From contig NZ_JAMQON010000005.1 in assembly GCF_031624395.1 (NCBI RefSeq), forward strand, positions 186,001 through 250,000: a stretch of 64,000 bases of DNA, written 5' to 3'. This DNA comes from Halomicroarcula saliterrae. GTDB lineage: Archaea > Halobacteriota > Halobacteria > Halobacteriales > Haloarculaceae. The position numbers were made by a program, and so were the translations under genes. Of this stretch, positions 25,667 to 34,601 are shown in pieces (the stretch's first letter is position 1; the number at the start of each line of letters is the position of its first letter). Below the pieces are notes generated by a model. The model was not told the DNA's origin and made no database searches. It worked only from the letters and a program-made list of their open reading frames with translations.

Positions 25667-26356
25667 TCAGTCGTCGCTGGCGGAGAGCGTCTGTGGCATA
25701 ATATCCCATCGATCCGCAGTCACGCCGTCGACGCCGACTTCCCGCAACGCGCGGACGTCGTCGACCGTCCGTGCTGCCTTCCAGGCGACGACGTCGAGGC
25801 CGCAGTCGCGGGCGGCGGAAACGATGTCGGTCTCCAGGCAGAGTTCGTAATGCGGGAACACGTGCGTACAGTCCAGATCGACAGCACGTGACAGATGCCT
25901 CCGGGGGCCCTCTTTGAAGAGGAGTCCGTTCGGCACGTCGAGGTGGCTCGTTTCGATTTCCTCGATAGCCTCCGGGAGGAACGACGACACGCGAACGTCG
26001 GAACCGGCTGCCATCGCCAACTGCAGCGTATCCAGCGCGATGCCGGGCTCTTTCAGTTCGAGCTGAACGGTCACGGCATCCGGAACGGTCTGAAGCGCCG
26101 CTTCCAGACGCGGTATCGATTCGCCAGAACCGCACACGGTCAACTCCCGGAGGTCGGACCACGACGTCTCCGAGATACGTCCCTCGGCGTCGGTGACGCG
26201 CTCTAGCGTCGCGTCGTGAAACACGACTAGTTCTCCCGATCCGCACCGACGAACGTCGATTTCGATCGCGGGGAGTCGGCGGGCGGCTTCGCGGATGGCG
26301 AGGAGAGTATTCTCCGGAACTTGCTCTGCACAGCCACGGTGGCCGATAATTTCCAT
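25667..26356 (-). CDS. ugpQ: Glycerophosphodiester phosphodiesterase
   Basis: The 229-residue TIM-barrel GDPD protein has EIIGHRG (H6) and PENTL (E15) at the start, IEIDVR (E32, D34) with VVFHDATLERV (H47) on the second and third strands, and QLELKE on a later strand. These are the calcium/magnesium and general acid-base residues of the family. It hydrolyses glycerophosphodiesters to glycerol-3-phosphate (or glycerol-1-phosphate in archaeal lipids) and an alcohol. There is no signal peptide, so it is cytosolic. It is last in a same-strand cluster with a nucleotidyltransferase and a CDP-glycerol-type transferase, suggesting turnover of phosphoglycerol polymers or headgroups. Confidence 0.9.
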   Translation of the reverse strand: MEIIGHRGCAEQVPENTLLAIREAARRLPAIEIDVRRCGSGELVVFHDATLERVTDAEGRISETSWSDLRELTVCGSGESIPRLEAALQTVPDAVTVQLELKEPGIALDTLQLAMAAGSDVRVSSFLPEAIEEIETSHLDVPNGLLFKEGPRRHLSRAVDLDCTHVFPHYELCLETDIVSAARDCGLDVVAWKAARTVDDVRALREVGVDGVTADRWDIMPQTLSASDD

Positions 26357-26452
26357 CTACTGGGTTCCCAACCGCCAGCACTCATCAACATTGTGTTTCC
26401 CGTCGGTCCCGATCTGTGATCGCTACGGGCACCATCTCCTCGGACCCGTCAC

Positions 26453-27133
26453 TCACGGACAACGGATGCGTTCGGACGCAAGCCACGCTCGAGCGCGTTC
26501 GAGATCGGACGGTCGATTTACTTCGATGTGCCGCTCTGACGGAATCAGGAGGGGGCTGCTCGGTGTCCGAGGGTAGACGCAGGGGTACCAGTCGTCCAAT
26601 CGCTCTCGTAGCACCCGAATCGCCGCCGTTCTGTGAGCGCGGCTCACGATTCCGAGCCCAGCGTGTTGGTGGCCTTCGATGAGCCCGTACGCCGTCACGA
26701 ACCCCGACTCGTCCCAGCGAATCGCCGTCTCCGTGTCCTGCATCCCCGGCAGACAGCCGACGAGGTTGTATCGCCCGTCGAGCGCAGCGAACTGCTCGGT
26801 CAACCGACCGATTTCGAGCTCGTCGACCAGCACGTCGCCGTTGAGTATCAGTAGATCGTCGTCGATTCGTTTGAGTACGAGAAGCAACGACGCGGCGTTC
26901 TCGTACCGCTCCCACTCCGGGAACACGATCGGATCCTCGGGTTCGTACCTGTCGAGAACGACATCGTGACGATAGCCGAGTACGACGCTCGTTCCATCGA
27001 CGTACCGCTGGAGCAGTTCTCGCTGGCGGTCATACAGCGTTCGACCGTCGAACTCGAGGAAGGCCTTCGGCACGTCGGCGGTGTAGTGGCCCATTCGCCG
27101 TCCTCGACCGGCAGCGAGGATCACGCCCTGCAT
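26453..27133 (-). CDS. NTP-transferase family sugar/alcohol-phosphate nucleotidyltransferase
   Basis: The 226-residue protein has a single Rossmann nucleotidyltransferase domain: MQGVILAAGRGRRMG at the N-terminus with VPKAF (nucleotide and phosphate-binding), WERYENAASLLLV and the metal-binding LLILNGDVLVDE. This resembles LicC-type phosphocholine cytidylyltransferases and CDP-alditol enzymes more than the larger hexose enzymes. It probably forms a CDP- or other NDP-activated small alcohol. ATG 27133 overlaps the upstream transferase gene by 13 nt, so the two are coupled. The partner transferase suggests CDP-glycerol or a similar donor; this is inference. Confidence 0.82.
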   Translation of the reverse strand: MQGVILAAGRGRRMGHYTADVPKAFLEFDGRTLYDRQRELLQRYVDGTSVVLGYRHDVVLDRYEPEDPIVFPEWERYENAASLLLVLKRIDDDLLILNGDVLVDELEIGRLTEQFAALDGRYNLVGCLPGMQDTETAIRWDESGFVTAYGLIEGHQHAGLGIVSRAHRTAAIRVLRERLDDWYPCVYPRTPSSPLLIPSERHIEVNRPSDLERARAWLASERIRCP

Positions 27134-28107
27134 TCGAGCACCTCCCGGGCCGCGCGTTCGCCGGACCGACCGTCCATCGGAATCCCGAGATACTCGAGCC
27201 ACGATGCTCGCCGCCGTTTCGCGGATTCCGGCTCGCCGTTCCGGTAGCGCTCGTCGACGAGTTCGAGGGTGAGCGACTCCGTCGTAACTCCGATCGGGGG
27301 TACCGCTTTGCCCGGTGCATCGACGTTCGTCAACTGAATCAGCGGTCGACCGGTGTGAAGCCACTCGGCAATCGAGCCCGAGAAATCCGAGACGAGGATG
27401 TCCGACCGTTGCATGCTCTCAATCGGTGTCGTGGCCGTATCGAAGACGACGTTCGGTAACTCGGCGATCCGCTTTCGACAGTCACGAGTAACGGCGAGGC
27501 CCGGTCCCTCCCGTCTATCGGTCGGATGCGGTCGAAACAGGAGTTCGTATTCCGTCCCGGCAAAGCACTCGATAACCGAACGGGCGGTGTTCGCGTACGC
27601 TCCCCGGCCAACGAGATAGTTGGTCGGCGCGTACAACACACGGCGGTCCCGGGGCGACGGCGCGTCGACTAGTTCGTCGGCTTCTGGGATGCCGACGGTG
27701 GCGACTCTCACGTCGTCGGGCGCGACAGCGCGGTAGGCCCTCGCCCATCGCTCGCCCGGCGCCAGTGCGACGGACACGTGGTCGAGAATAGTTTCCGTTG
27801 TCACAGCGACCTCCCCTCGACCGATCGACGCGCCGTGTCGAAGGTGGACGAGCGGGTACTCTTCGTAGAACGAGAAACGATCGATACCGAACCGATGGTT
27901 GTAGACGACGACGCCAGGGTCGATCGTCCGGATGTTCGCGTCGACCGCGGCCGGATCCCGAACCGCGATTTCGGTGATGGAGTCGCTACAGCCGCGCGCA
28001 TCCCCACGGACCGGAATGTAGGCCGATTCGACGTCCACACGTCGGTCGATTGCTTCGAACGTTTTCCGCATGAACGGCCGTTCGATAGCATACAGAACGT
28101 CTACCAT
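27121..28107 (-). CDS. CDP-glycerol glycerophosphotransferase family protein (TagB/TagF-like)
   Basis: The 328-residue protein matches the catalytic half of TagB/TagF-type transferases: PLVHLRHGASIG near residue 90, LYAPTNYLVG near 165, LLFRPHPTDRR near 200 and SDFSGSIAEWLHTGRPLI near 250. In bacteria these enzymes transfer glycerol-phosphate or another polyol-phosphate from CDP-alcohols during teichoic-acid-like polymer synthesis. It is first in the operon with a nucleotidyltransferase (13-nt overlap) and a GDPD. It has no membrane segment. The real donor and acceptor in this archaeon are not known. Confidence 0.8.
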   Translation of the reverse strand: MVDVLYAIERPFMRKTFEAIDRRVDVESAYIPVRGDARGCSDSITEIAVRDPAAVDANIRTIDPGVVVYNHRFGIDRFSFYEEYPLVHLRHGASIGRGEVAVTTETILDHVSVALAPGERWARAYRAVAPDDVRVATVGIPEADELVDAPSPRDRRVLYAPTNYLVGRGAYANTARSVIECFAGTEYELLFRPHPTDRREGPGLAVTRDCRKRIAELPNVVFDTATTPIESMQRSDILVSDFSGSIAEWLHTGRPLIQLTNVDAPGKAVPPIGVTTESLTLELVDERYRNGEPESAKRRRASWLEYLGIPMDGRSGERAAREVLECRA

Positions 28108-28140
28108 TCTCGTGAACGTTGTAGCAACCGCTGGTGGGTG

Positions 28141-28155
28141 CCGGATCGAATCCGG
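28141..28155. promoter_or_regulatory. Perfect hairpin in the leader of the phosphoglycerol operon
   Basis: CCGGAT-CGA-ATCCGG is a perfect 6-bp inverted repeat, 34 nt before ATG 28107. A reverse-strand TATA-like TATAGTATATTTC lies at about 28178-28190. The hairpin would therefore fall near the 5' end of the transcript, as an operator or a leader hairpin. Confidence 0.3.
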
Positions 28156-28190
28156 AGGGAACGCGTGACTGAACGGCGAAATATACTATA

Positions 28191-29000
28191 CCCTCCGGGC
28201 ATGGACTAGCTAGGACGGCAGCGGTATTAATACTGTCATGCCGACAGTAGCAAGGTACTCTTCTGACAGCTGTCTTGTCGAATCAGTCGTGAGTCCCCCT
28301 CGGTAACTGTGTGGGACGTTCGGAGATAGCAATCTGTCACACCCCTTGTGACGTGAGAATCACTCCGTCGGACTCTGAGGTCGTTACGTCCGTTCTCTGT
28401 ACCACAGGATTTGCTCCCTACCTAGTGAAGGCCCGTATTTGTGCGGCCGTCGGATGGCTACGGCGTCGTCAAATGCGTCGGTGTGCGTGTGGTGGCGGGG
28501 CCCCTTAGAAGTCCGTTCGATAGTCAGAGAGATGGCTGACCTACCAGATAAACATATTATGTACGAGACAAACATGTCATAGTATATATAGTATGACGTA
28601 GCTGCACACTAGCAAGCAGATTAAACCCCTTCAAGTCTCCTATTACGGGCATATCACGTCATTTCGTGGTCGACGAATCCTTGCCCGTGTCACCGAACAC
28701 CAGTTCCGGAGTCTATCGCCGAAAAACCTTCGATAGCGCACCGAAAATCCGGATTTGATAGCACACAGGATACCACGGACACTGAGCCGCAGCAAATTGC
28801 TAGAATAAAAATAAATGTCGGGATATACAATATTTCATAGTGAATTCAGTTCAGCTGAACAGTGGTTCCGGGACTCGCTCGCTAGCTCACTCCGCCAAGC
28901 TACCCGCGCGCTAACGTCGAACTGGGGGCTGCCACGGCGTGAGTACGAGGCTGGGCATCTGTCGTAACACGTCGACGGCATCGGCAACAGGGAGATGAAA
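28191..29000. other. Long intergenic region, AT-rich in part
   Basis: No gene is recognised in this roughly 0.8-kb divergent region between the phosphoglycerol operon and rdfA. AT-rich patches occur at 28545-28600 and 28795-28845. A 12-nt palindrome GTTCAGCTGAAC lies at 28849-28860. No tRNA-like cloverleaf or protein-like frame was found; a non-coding RNA cannot be excluded. Confidence 0.35.
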
Positions 29001-29008
29001 CTTTATTC
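29001..29008 (+). promoter_or_regulatory. TATA-like box of rdfA
   Basis: CTTTATTC is centred about 27 nt before ATG 29032, which supports that start for a leaderless mRNA over the in-frame GTG at 29020. Confidence 0.45.
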
Positions 29009-29031
29009 GTCGGCCGCCGGTGACTCCGTAC

Positions 29032-29688
29032 ATGGACCACTGTTGCAAAGTCGGGCGGCTCAGCGGAGAATACGCGTTGAAACACGGTGTCGAAGGCCGC
29101 CGTTTCGACCGCTATCTCGCCGACCGATGGCTCGGTCGCCGGGACTACACCGCGACCGGTTTACGTCCGCTGTCGAAGGCTCTCAATCACAAACTACTGA
29201 AAACGGTGTACAACGAACACGGACGAAACGCCCTCGAAACCCGCGTCGAATCGGATTACGAGGTGCTGGCTGACGGGGACGAGTCGTCGGCACTGCTCGA
29301 TGACCTCGACTCGGACGGCATCGACGGGCGTAAGCTCCAGCGGGAGTTCGTCTCGTCGACGACGCTGTATCGCCATTTCACCGACTGTCTGGGCGAGTCG
29401 AAATCAAACGAGAGTGGCACTGGTGACGGCGAGTCGGACTGGGAAAGCGACAAAGTAGACCACGCACGTGAGGTGCTCCGTCGAAACGTCAGCCAGAGCC
29501 TTCGGTCGTTGGCAAATAAAGGGCGGCTCCCGGAAGCGGACACGGCACAGATCAAAACCGAGGTCATCCTCGGGTGTCCCGAATGTGCGACGCAGGTGAG
29601 TTTCAGACGCGCGGTCGACCGTGGCTACATCTGTGCGGAGCATATGTCTACTGCGGACGCGGGCACCGAACCGAAGACGACTGACTGA
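29032..29688 (+). CDS. rdfA: Rod-determining factor RdfA-like protein
   Basis: The 218-residue protein begins MDHCCKVGRLSGEYAL. It has a basic helical core (LADRWLGRRDYTATGLRPLS), an acidic Ser/Asp-rich linker and a C-terminal zinc-ribbon-like part with GCPECATQV and ICAEH (CxxC...CxxH). This layout and the following SMC-related gene match the haloarchaeal RdfA family, which is linked to rod-cell development in Haloferax. ATG 29032 is supported by a TATA-like box 27 nt upstream. Transcription probably continues into the ATPase gene 83 nt downstream. Confidence 0.8.
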   Translation: MDHCCKVGRLSGEYALKHGVEGRRFDRYLADRWLGRRDYTATGLRPLSKALNHKLLKTVYNEHGRNALETRVESDYEVLADGDESSALLDDLDSDGIDGRKLQREFVSSTTLYRHFTDCLGESKSNESGTGDGESDWESDKVDHAREVLRRNVSQSLRSLANKGRLPEADTAQIKTEVILGCPECATQVSFRRAVDRGYICAEHMSTADAGTEPKTTD

Positions 29689-29771
29689 TACCGGTCACCG
29701 CTACGTGAACGTCTGGTCGAGCGCCAGGCAGTGACAGTAGTTTCAATAGCTTCCGGTCTGCTTGTCCGTGT

Positions 29772-31616
29772 ATGTGGGAACTGAGCCTTCGCAACACTGC
29801 GGGCATCAAATCAGGCACTGCGACGCTGGAGTCCGGTCTCAACACCGTCCAGGCGTCGAATTTTAAAGGCAAATCGAGCTTTATCCGGGCGATACAGATT
29901 GTGATGGGCACGGCCAGCATGGGCGACCGGGCGGATTTGACCGAAGGGGCGAGCGAAGGTAGGGTCACGCTCGACACACCAGAGACCGCGTACGAGGTGA
30001 CGCTGCAGCGGTCTGAGACCGGAGCAGTGACGCGACACGGTGACCCGTACCTCACAGCGGACCGGGCCCTCGTCTGCGCTCGTCTGTTCGCATTTCTCGG
30101 TGAGGACAACGAAATACGTGCGCGGGTGCGAGCCGGCGAAGACCTGACTGACCTCCTACAGCGACCGATCGATATCGAAGATATCGACGCACAGATCGCG
30201 GATCTGCGAAACGAGCGTGACTCGGTGGTGCGCCGCCTCGAAACCGCTGAACGGGCAGCAGAGAATCTCCCGAGCGTCACAGAGGCCATCTCCCGTCTGG
30301 AGTCGGAACTGAAAGAACTCCGAGAGCGCCGAGACCAACTCGGCGACCGCGTGGGCGAATCCCCCGACGATGGCTCGCTGAGTGACGACCTCGCAGACCG
30401 ACGGAGCGAGGTCTCGACGGCCGAACAGACGGTCACCCGGCTCGAAAAGCAGATCGAACGCAAGGAGACAGCGCTGGCGGAGAAAACGGAGGAGTTAGAG
30501 ACACTCGAAGTACCGGACGAGGTGACGTTCGCGGCGGACATTCAGGAACGCGAGGAGCGTATCGACGAGCTCGGACTGCAGATAGACCTGCTGGAAGGAG
30601 TTCACCGGGCGAATCAGCGCGTCTTAGAGGAGGACGAGGTCACGCTGGTCTCGTCGGTCGAGAGCAGTCTGACGGCGGACGAATTCGACTGCTGGGTGTG
30701 TGGTGAGACGACGACCGCCGAAGATATCGAGGCGCGACTGGAGTCGCTCGAAGTGAAGCTGACCGAACTCCGAAGCGAAAAGCGGTCGCTGACCGAGGAA
30801 ATCGAGGCGGTCAAACGGGAACAGGAGCAGGTCAGGCAGCAACGCCAGACCAGACGGCAGCTCGAGGAAACGGTCGGTGACCTCAGGGCAGATCTCGACG
30901 AGCTCAGGGGGGAGCTACACAGGGCCAGAGACCGACGCTCGTCGCTTCAGGAGGCTGTCGACGAGCTCGCATCACAGGTCGAAGCGGCCGAAACGGAACT
31001 GAACGAACAACTCACGGACATCAAGGCTGAAATCAGGACCGCCGAGTCCGAACTGGACGACCAGCGTTCCCGACGGGACGAGCTCCGGGAGCAGAGCCAG
31101 GAAGCGACCCGGCTTCGCACCGAGAAACAGGACCTGACCGAGCGGATCGCAGACCTCCGCAATCGGAAGAAAAAGAAGCAACTGGAGCTCAAAGAGCAGT
31201 TCGATACGGCCATGGACGAGGCGATCTCGCAGTTCGCTCCCGGGTTCGACGGCGCTCGGCTGGACGTGCAAACCACCGCCGACGGTGAGGTAGACGCCTT
31301 CGAGCTGGTCATCGCACGGGACGGCCGCGAGACCGAGATCGGTGCGTTGAGCGAAGGGGAACGCGAGCTCGTCGGAATCGTCGTCGCCGTCGCCGGCTTC
31401 CGGACGTTCGATGTCGCCGACATCGTCCCCGTGATTCTCCTGGACGGTATCAGCCAACTGTCCGCGGATAACCTGCGACGGCTGATCGACTACCTCGACG
31501 GTGCCAGCGAGATGCTTGTCACTACCGCGTACCCCGAAGCCGGCGAGTTCAGCGGTAATACCATCCGCCCGACGGAGTGGGAGACGATTTCGGACGAAGA
31601 AGCACCGGTCGCGTAG
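29772..31616 (+). CDS. Archaea-specific SMC-related ATPase
   Basis: The 614-residue SMC/Rad50-type protein has Walker A FKGKSS (31-36), coiled coil from about 130, a zinc-hook C-W-V-C at 307-310 in the exact middle of the chain, and a second coiled coil to about 470. The C-terminal half-ATPase carries the LSEGE signature (526-530) and Walker B VILLD (D558). This is smaller than Rad50 or true SMC and matches the Sph-like or SMC-related proteins found next to rdfA. It probably dimerises through the hook and acts on DNA or on cell-shape regulation with RdfA. It has no Mre11-like nuclease partner here. A TGAAAC-N11-GTTTCA palindrome follows 10 nt after the stop. Confidence 0.85.
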   Translation: MWELSLRNTAGIKSGTATLESGLNTVQASNFKGKSSFIRAIQIVMGTASMGDRADLTEGASEGRVTLDTPETAYEVTLQRSETGAVTRHGDPYLTADRALVCARLFAFLGEDNEIRARVRAGEDLTDLLQRPIDIEDIDAQIADLRNERDSVVRRLETAERAAENLPSVTEAISRLESELKELRERRDQLGDRVGESPDDGSLSDDLADRRSEVSTAEQTVTRLEKQIERKETALAEKTEELETLEVPDEVTFAADIQEREERIDELGLQIDLLEGVHRANQRVLEEDEVTLVSSVESSLTADEFDCWVCGETTTAEDIEARLESLEVKLTELRSEKRSLTEEIEAVKREQEQVRQQRQTRRQLEETVGDLRADLDELRGELHRARDRRSSLQEAVDELASQVEAAETELNEQLTDIKAEIRTAESELDDQRSRRDELREQSQEATRLRTEKQDLTERIADLRNRKKKKQLELKEQFDTAMDEAISQFAPGFDGARLDVQTTADGEVDAFELVIARDGRETEIGALSEGERELVGIVVAVAGFRTFDVADIVPVILLDGISQLSADNLRRLIDYLDGASEMLVTTAYPEAGEFSGNTIRPTEWETISDEEAPVA

Positions 31617-31625
31617 GCCGAGATT

Positions 31626-31651
31626 CTGAAACACCCTAACTGCGTTTCAAA
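31626..31651 (+). repeat. TGAAAC-N11-GTTTCA palindromic element, copy 1
   Basis: TGAAAC and GTTTCA arms with an 11-nt spacer containing TAACTG lie just after the SMC-related gene. A second copy, with the same spacing, the same flanking C and AA and the same TAACTG, is at 59354-59379. Its position after a stop codon and an A-rich right flank suggest a terminator or a dispersed palindromic repeat. Confidence 0.5.
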
Positions 31652-31728
31652 ATTTCGGGGAGAGTGGTGTACGGAGTCGTGACAGCGACGCAGCTGGCAG
31701 CCATCTACTGTTCGAGATAGGCGAACAG

Positions 31729-32535
31729 CTACTGGTCACCGGCGAGCTTATCGCTCTGTTTGGACATATTGATATTCACCTCGATGACGTTAGCGGCACT
31801 CACGATACGCTCAGGAATCGCCTGGCGGAACGTCCCCCCTTTGAGAAAGCTGGTTGGACCGGAGACGCTCAGTGCTCCGAGTACGAGACCCTCTCGGTCA
31901 CAGATAGGTGCCCCAACGGCCCGCAGTCCTTCGATTTCTTCCTCGTCATTGTACGCGTATCCGCGTTCCCGTATTTCGGACAACGTCTCGAACAACTCGT
32001 CGGGATCGGTAATCGTGTGTTCCGTCCACCGCGGGAGCCCGTGGGTTTCGATAATCTCCTCGACGCGTTCACGTTCGAGTGCCGAGAGAATCGCTTTGCC
32101 CGCGGCAGTCATGTGCAGCCGGTCTCGATGCTGGAGTTTGGCGGCCTGATACTCGTCTCCGACCGCTGTCTCCCCCCGAATTTTGTACAGGTTCACTCCG
32201 CGACCGTTCTCCTCGCTCACGAGGTGACAGTACTGTCCGATATCGTCCGCCAGCCGGTCCACTTCGGGCTTCCCGACCTGGTACAGCAGACTCCGGTGTT
32301 TCACGTACTCGCCCAGCTGCAGGAACTTATACGAGAGCTGGTAATCGGTGCCGTGTTTCGTGACCAGGCCGGCCGATTCGAGCGTCTGCAGGTGGGTGTA
32401 CGTCGTACTCTTCGAGAGCCCGAGGTGGTCTGCGAGTGCGGTCACGCCAGCGCTGTCGAGCGTGGCGAGCGCGTCGATAACCTCCGTCGCCGTGGTGACC
32501 GTTTTCAGCGTGCGCGGGGTGTTCGGCTCCGTCAT
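31729..32535 (-). CDS. IclR family transcriptional regulator
   Basis: The 268-residue protein has an N-terminal winged helix-turn-helix (about 10-75, with LSKSTTYTHLQTLESAGLV) and a C-terminal GAF-like IclR effector domain (about 85-255, with LHMTAAGKAILSAL and AVGAPICDREGLVLGALSV). It probably senses a small organic acid or ureide. It lies downstream of the uricase operon on the same strand and next to the DUF3830 gene. It is therefore the best candidate regulator of the purine/ureide genes at 32.7-36.6 kb. Confidence 0.9.
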   Translation of the reverse strand: MTEPNTPRTLKTVTTATEVIDALATLDSAGVTALADHLGLSKSTTYTHLQTLESAGLVTKHGTDYQLSYKFLQLGEYVKHRSLLYQVGKPEVDRLADDIGQYCHLVSEENGRGVNLYKIRGETAVGDEYQAAKLQHRDRLHMTAAGKAILSALERERVEEIIETHGLPRWTEHTITDPDELFETLSEIRERGYAYNDEEEIEGLRAVGAPICDREGLVLGALSVSGPTSFLKGGTFRQAIPERIVSAANVIEVNINMSKQSDKLAGDQ

Positions 32536-32705
32536 TCTGCTGTTCTATTATGTGCGGATACACTTCATTGTTCGCGTATTGGAAACACTAAAACTGGACG
32601 TGTATGGAGCGAATATACTAATAATTCACTAATTGCTATATCCGTCGCCTGCCGACAACGCGCGGATAGAGAACGACTGGAACTAGCGTGACGGCCCCCT
32701 CGGTG

Positions 32706-33125
32706 CTACTCGCTGATACGAAGCGTCGCACTGAGAACGCCGTCTCGCAACGTTCGCTCCTCCAGTTCGGCGAGGGCGCTACGCGGCGCCTCGAGGGTCG
32801 CGAAGTGATTGCCCGCCAACTCCCCGGCCGGACTCTTGAAACAGGTGGGCCCGCAGGGGACCAGTATCTCCTGTTCGTTCCGGTATCCCGGATACAGCAG
32901 CAGGTCTCCACAGGAGGGATACACTGTGTGGTTTTCGCGTGGTATCTCGGGGAGGTCGATGTCGTCGATGTTGATCCACGTTGCGTGGCCACTCCAGCGA
33001 ACGTGCATCAGTTCCGTCTCCAGCGGCGCGATATCCTTCACTGCCGCGACCGATTCGGGGGCGTCGTCGGGCAGGAACGTTGCGGGGAACACCTCTCCGT
33101 CGACGACGAGTTCGAGCCCGCTCAT
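32706..33125 (-). CDS. DUF3830 family protein
   Basis: The 139-residue protein matches DUF3830, a cyclophilin-like barrel family of unknown function: LMHVRWSGHATWINIDDID near the middle, PSCGDLLLYPG, ILVPCGPTCF and AGELAGNHFAT near the end. DUF3830 genes often sit near amidohydrolase or ureide genes, and here it lies 76 nt after the M20 hydrolase on the same strand. It could be the last gene of the uricase operon. There is no signal peptide and no obvious catalytic motif beyond conserved Cys residues. Confidence 0.7.
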   Translation of the reverse strand: MSGLELVVDGEVFPATFLPDDAPESVAAVKDIAPLETELMHVRWSGHATWINIDDIDLPEIPRENHTVYPSCGDLLLYPGYRNEQEILVPCGPTCFKSPAGELAGNHFATLEAPRSALAELEERTLRDGVLSATLRISE

Positions 33126-33201
33126 CGGTCGTCAGCTCCGGGGAACTGGGCCACGTCGGTTCTGAGTTCGGTGCGACTGCGTCTGTGGGTCTGTCGTACT
33201 G

Positions 33202-34533
33202 TCATTTGCTTCGAGTTGCGTCTTGTTCGTTAACGTCGCCGGCGAGGGATGCGAGGGCCGCGGTGAGTATCTCGGTCGTCGCGGTGCAGGCGGGCCAGTC
33301 AGTCCACTCCAGCTTGTTGTGCGAGTGGCCGTTGTCGGAGGGAGCAAACAGCAACCCCGCATCGGTCACTCTGGCGATTTGCATGCTGTCGTGGCCCGCT
33401 CCCGAGTGAATGTCGGTCGTGCCGACGCCGACGGCGTCACCGGCATCGTGCAGGGCCTTGCGACATCGGGGCGCCATATCGACCGGGGCCACGTCGTAGG
33501 AACATTCGACCGCTGTCGCGACTCCGCGATCGTCCTCCAGTGATGCGAGCTCGTCGTGGACCGCACCGACGATACGTTTGATCACCGTATACTCGACATC
33601 GCGGATATCGGCACTGAGCTCCACTTTGCCAGGGACCACGTTGACCGCCCCGGGGTCGACGGTGAGTTCACCTACGGTCGCGACGGCGGTGTCGCTGTGT
33701 TCCGTCTCGGACTGGGCCACCCGTTCGAGCGTCAAGACCAGTTCGCTGGCGGCCGCAAGCGCATCGCTCCGGGCCGCCATCGGCGTCGTTCCGGTGTGAT
33801 CTGCCTTGCCGTCGATAGTCACGTGGAGGCGGGTGGTGCCCGATATCGTCGTCACGACGCCCGCAGGGAGCCCCCACTGTTCGAGTCGGTCGCTCTGTTC
33901 TACGTGGAGTTCGAGCCAGGCGTGCCAGCTACTCGCGTCCAGACGGCCCTCGCCGTGGAAACCGATCTCCGCCAGCGCCTCTTCGAGCGTTTCCGTGCCG
34001 TCTGAGCGGTCGAGTGCGACGTCCGCGTCCAGCTGGCCAGCAGCGACCGACGAGCCGAGAACGCCGTCCGCGAACCGCGTTCCCTCTTCGCCAGTGAAAC
34101 TCACGACGGTGACTGGACGCGAAACCGGTGTGCCGGCCGACTGCAGCGCTCGGACGGCTTCTAGCCCCGCGTACACGCCGAGGGGCCCGTCGAATATGCC
34201 GCCGTACGGAACGGAATCCAGATGGCTCCCGACGGCCACCGGCGGGGCGTCGGGGTCACAGCTGTCCGGTTCCCAGGTGCCGGCGATGTTGCCGACGGCG
34301 TCGACATCGACCGTCAGCTCTGCCTGAATCATCCGGTCGACGAGATGCTGCCGGGCGCCGCGGTTGGGCTCCGTGCCCGGCAACACGGTCCGGGCTTGTC
34401 CCTCCTCGGTTGGGACCGCGCCGAACTGCGCGTTCCGTTCGATGTCCCGCCGGAGGCGCTCACCGTCGACCGAGAACGGCGTAGCCGTCACCGTGTCACC
34501 GTCCAGACCGTCGAACGCTTTGCGGTCTTGCAT
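33202..34533 (-). CDS. M20-family amidohydrolase (allantoate amidohydrolase/N-carbamoyl amino acid hydrolase-like)
   Basis: The 443-residue Zn-dependent hydrolase has metal ligands H104 (GSHLDSVPYGG), D115 (FDGPLGV), E149/E150 (SFTGEEGTRF), H210 (LELHVEQ) and the C-terminal SGAGHDSMQIA. This is the allantoate amidohydrolase/carbamoylase type of M20 peptidase fold. In this setting (uricase, uraH and uraD neighbours) the likely reaction is allantoate to ureidoglycine or ureidoglycolate plus ammonia and CO2. It lies 68 nt after uraH on the same strand. Sequence alone cannot tell allantoate from N-carbamoyl amino acids. Confidence 0.82.
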   Translation of the reverse strand: MQDRKAFDGLDGDTVTATPFSVDGERLRRDIERNAQFGAVPTEEGQARTVLPGTEPNRGARQHLVDRMIQAELTVDVDAVGNIAGTWEPDSCDPDAPPVAVGSHLDSVPYGGIFDGPLGVYAGLEAVRALQSAGTPVSRPVTVVSFTGEEGTRFADGVLGSSVAAGQLDADVALDRSDGTETLEEALAEIGFHGEGRLDASSWHAWLELHVEQSDRLEQWGLPAGVVTTISGTTRLHVTIDGKADHTGTTPMAARSDALAAASELVLTLERVAQSETEHSDTAVATVGELTVDPGAVNVVPGKVELSADIRDVEYTVIKRIVGAVHDELASLEDDRGVATAVECSYDVAPVDMAPRCRKALHDAGDAVGVGTTDIHSGAGHDSMQIARVTDAGLLFAPSDNGHSHNKLEWTDWPACTATTEILTAALASLAGDVNEQDATRSK

Positions 34534-34601
34534 CCCTGCCAGTCACACCGACCCCGGTGGGGCCGCCGCGTGCGAATCCGTTGCACAGGACACCAGCCCG
34601 G

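Noticed and set aside
28549-28600. Very AT-rich TATATATA stretch upstream of rdfA as a possible origin or attachment site
   Set aside because: No repeats of origin-recognition type, no integrase and no tRNA end nearby; it is more likely promoter-region composition.
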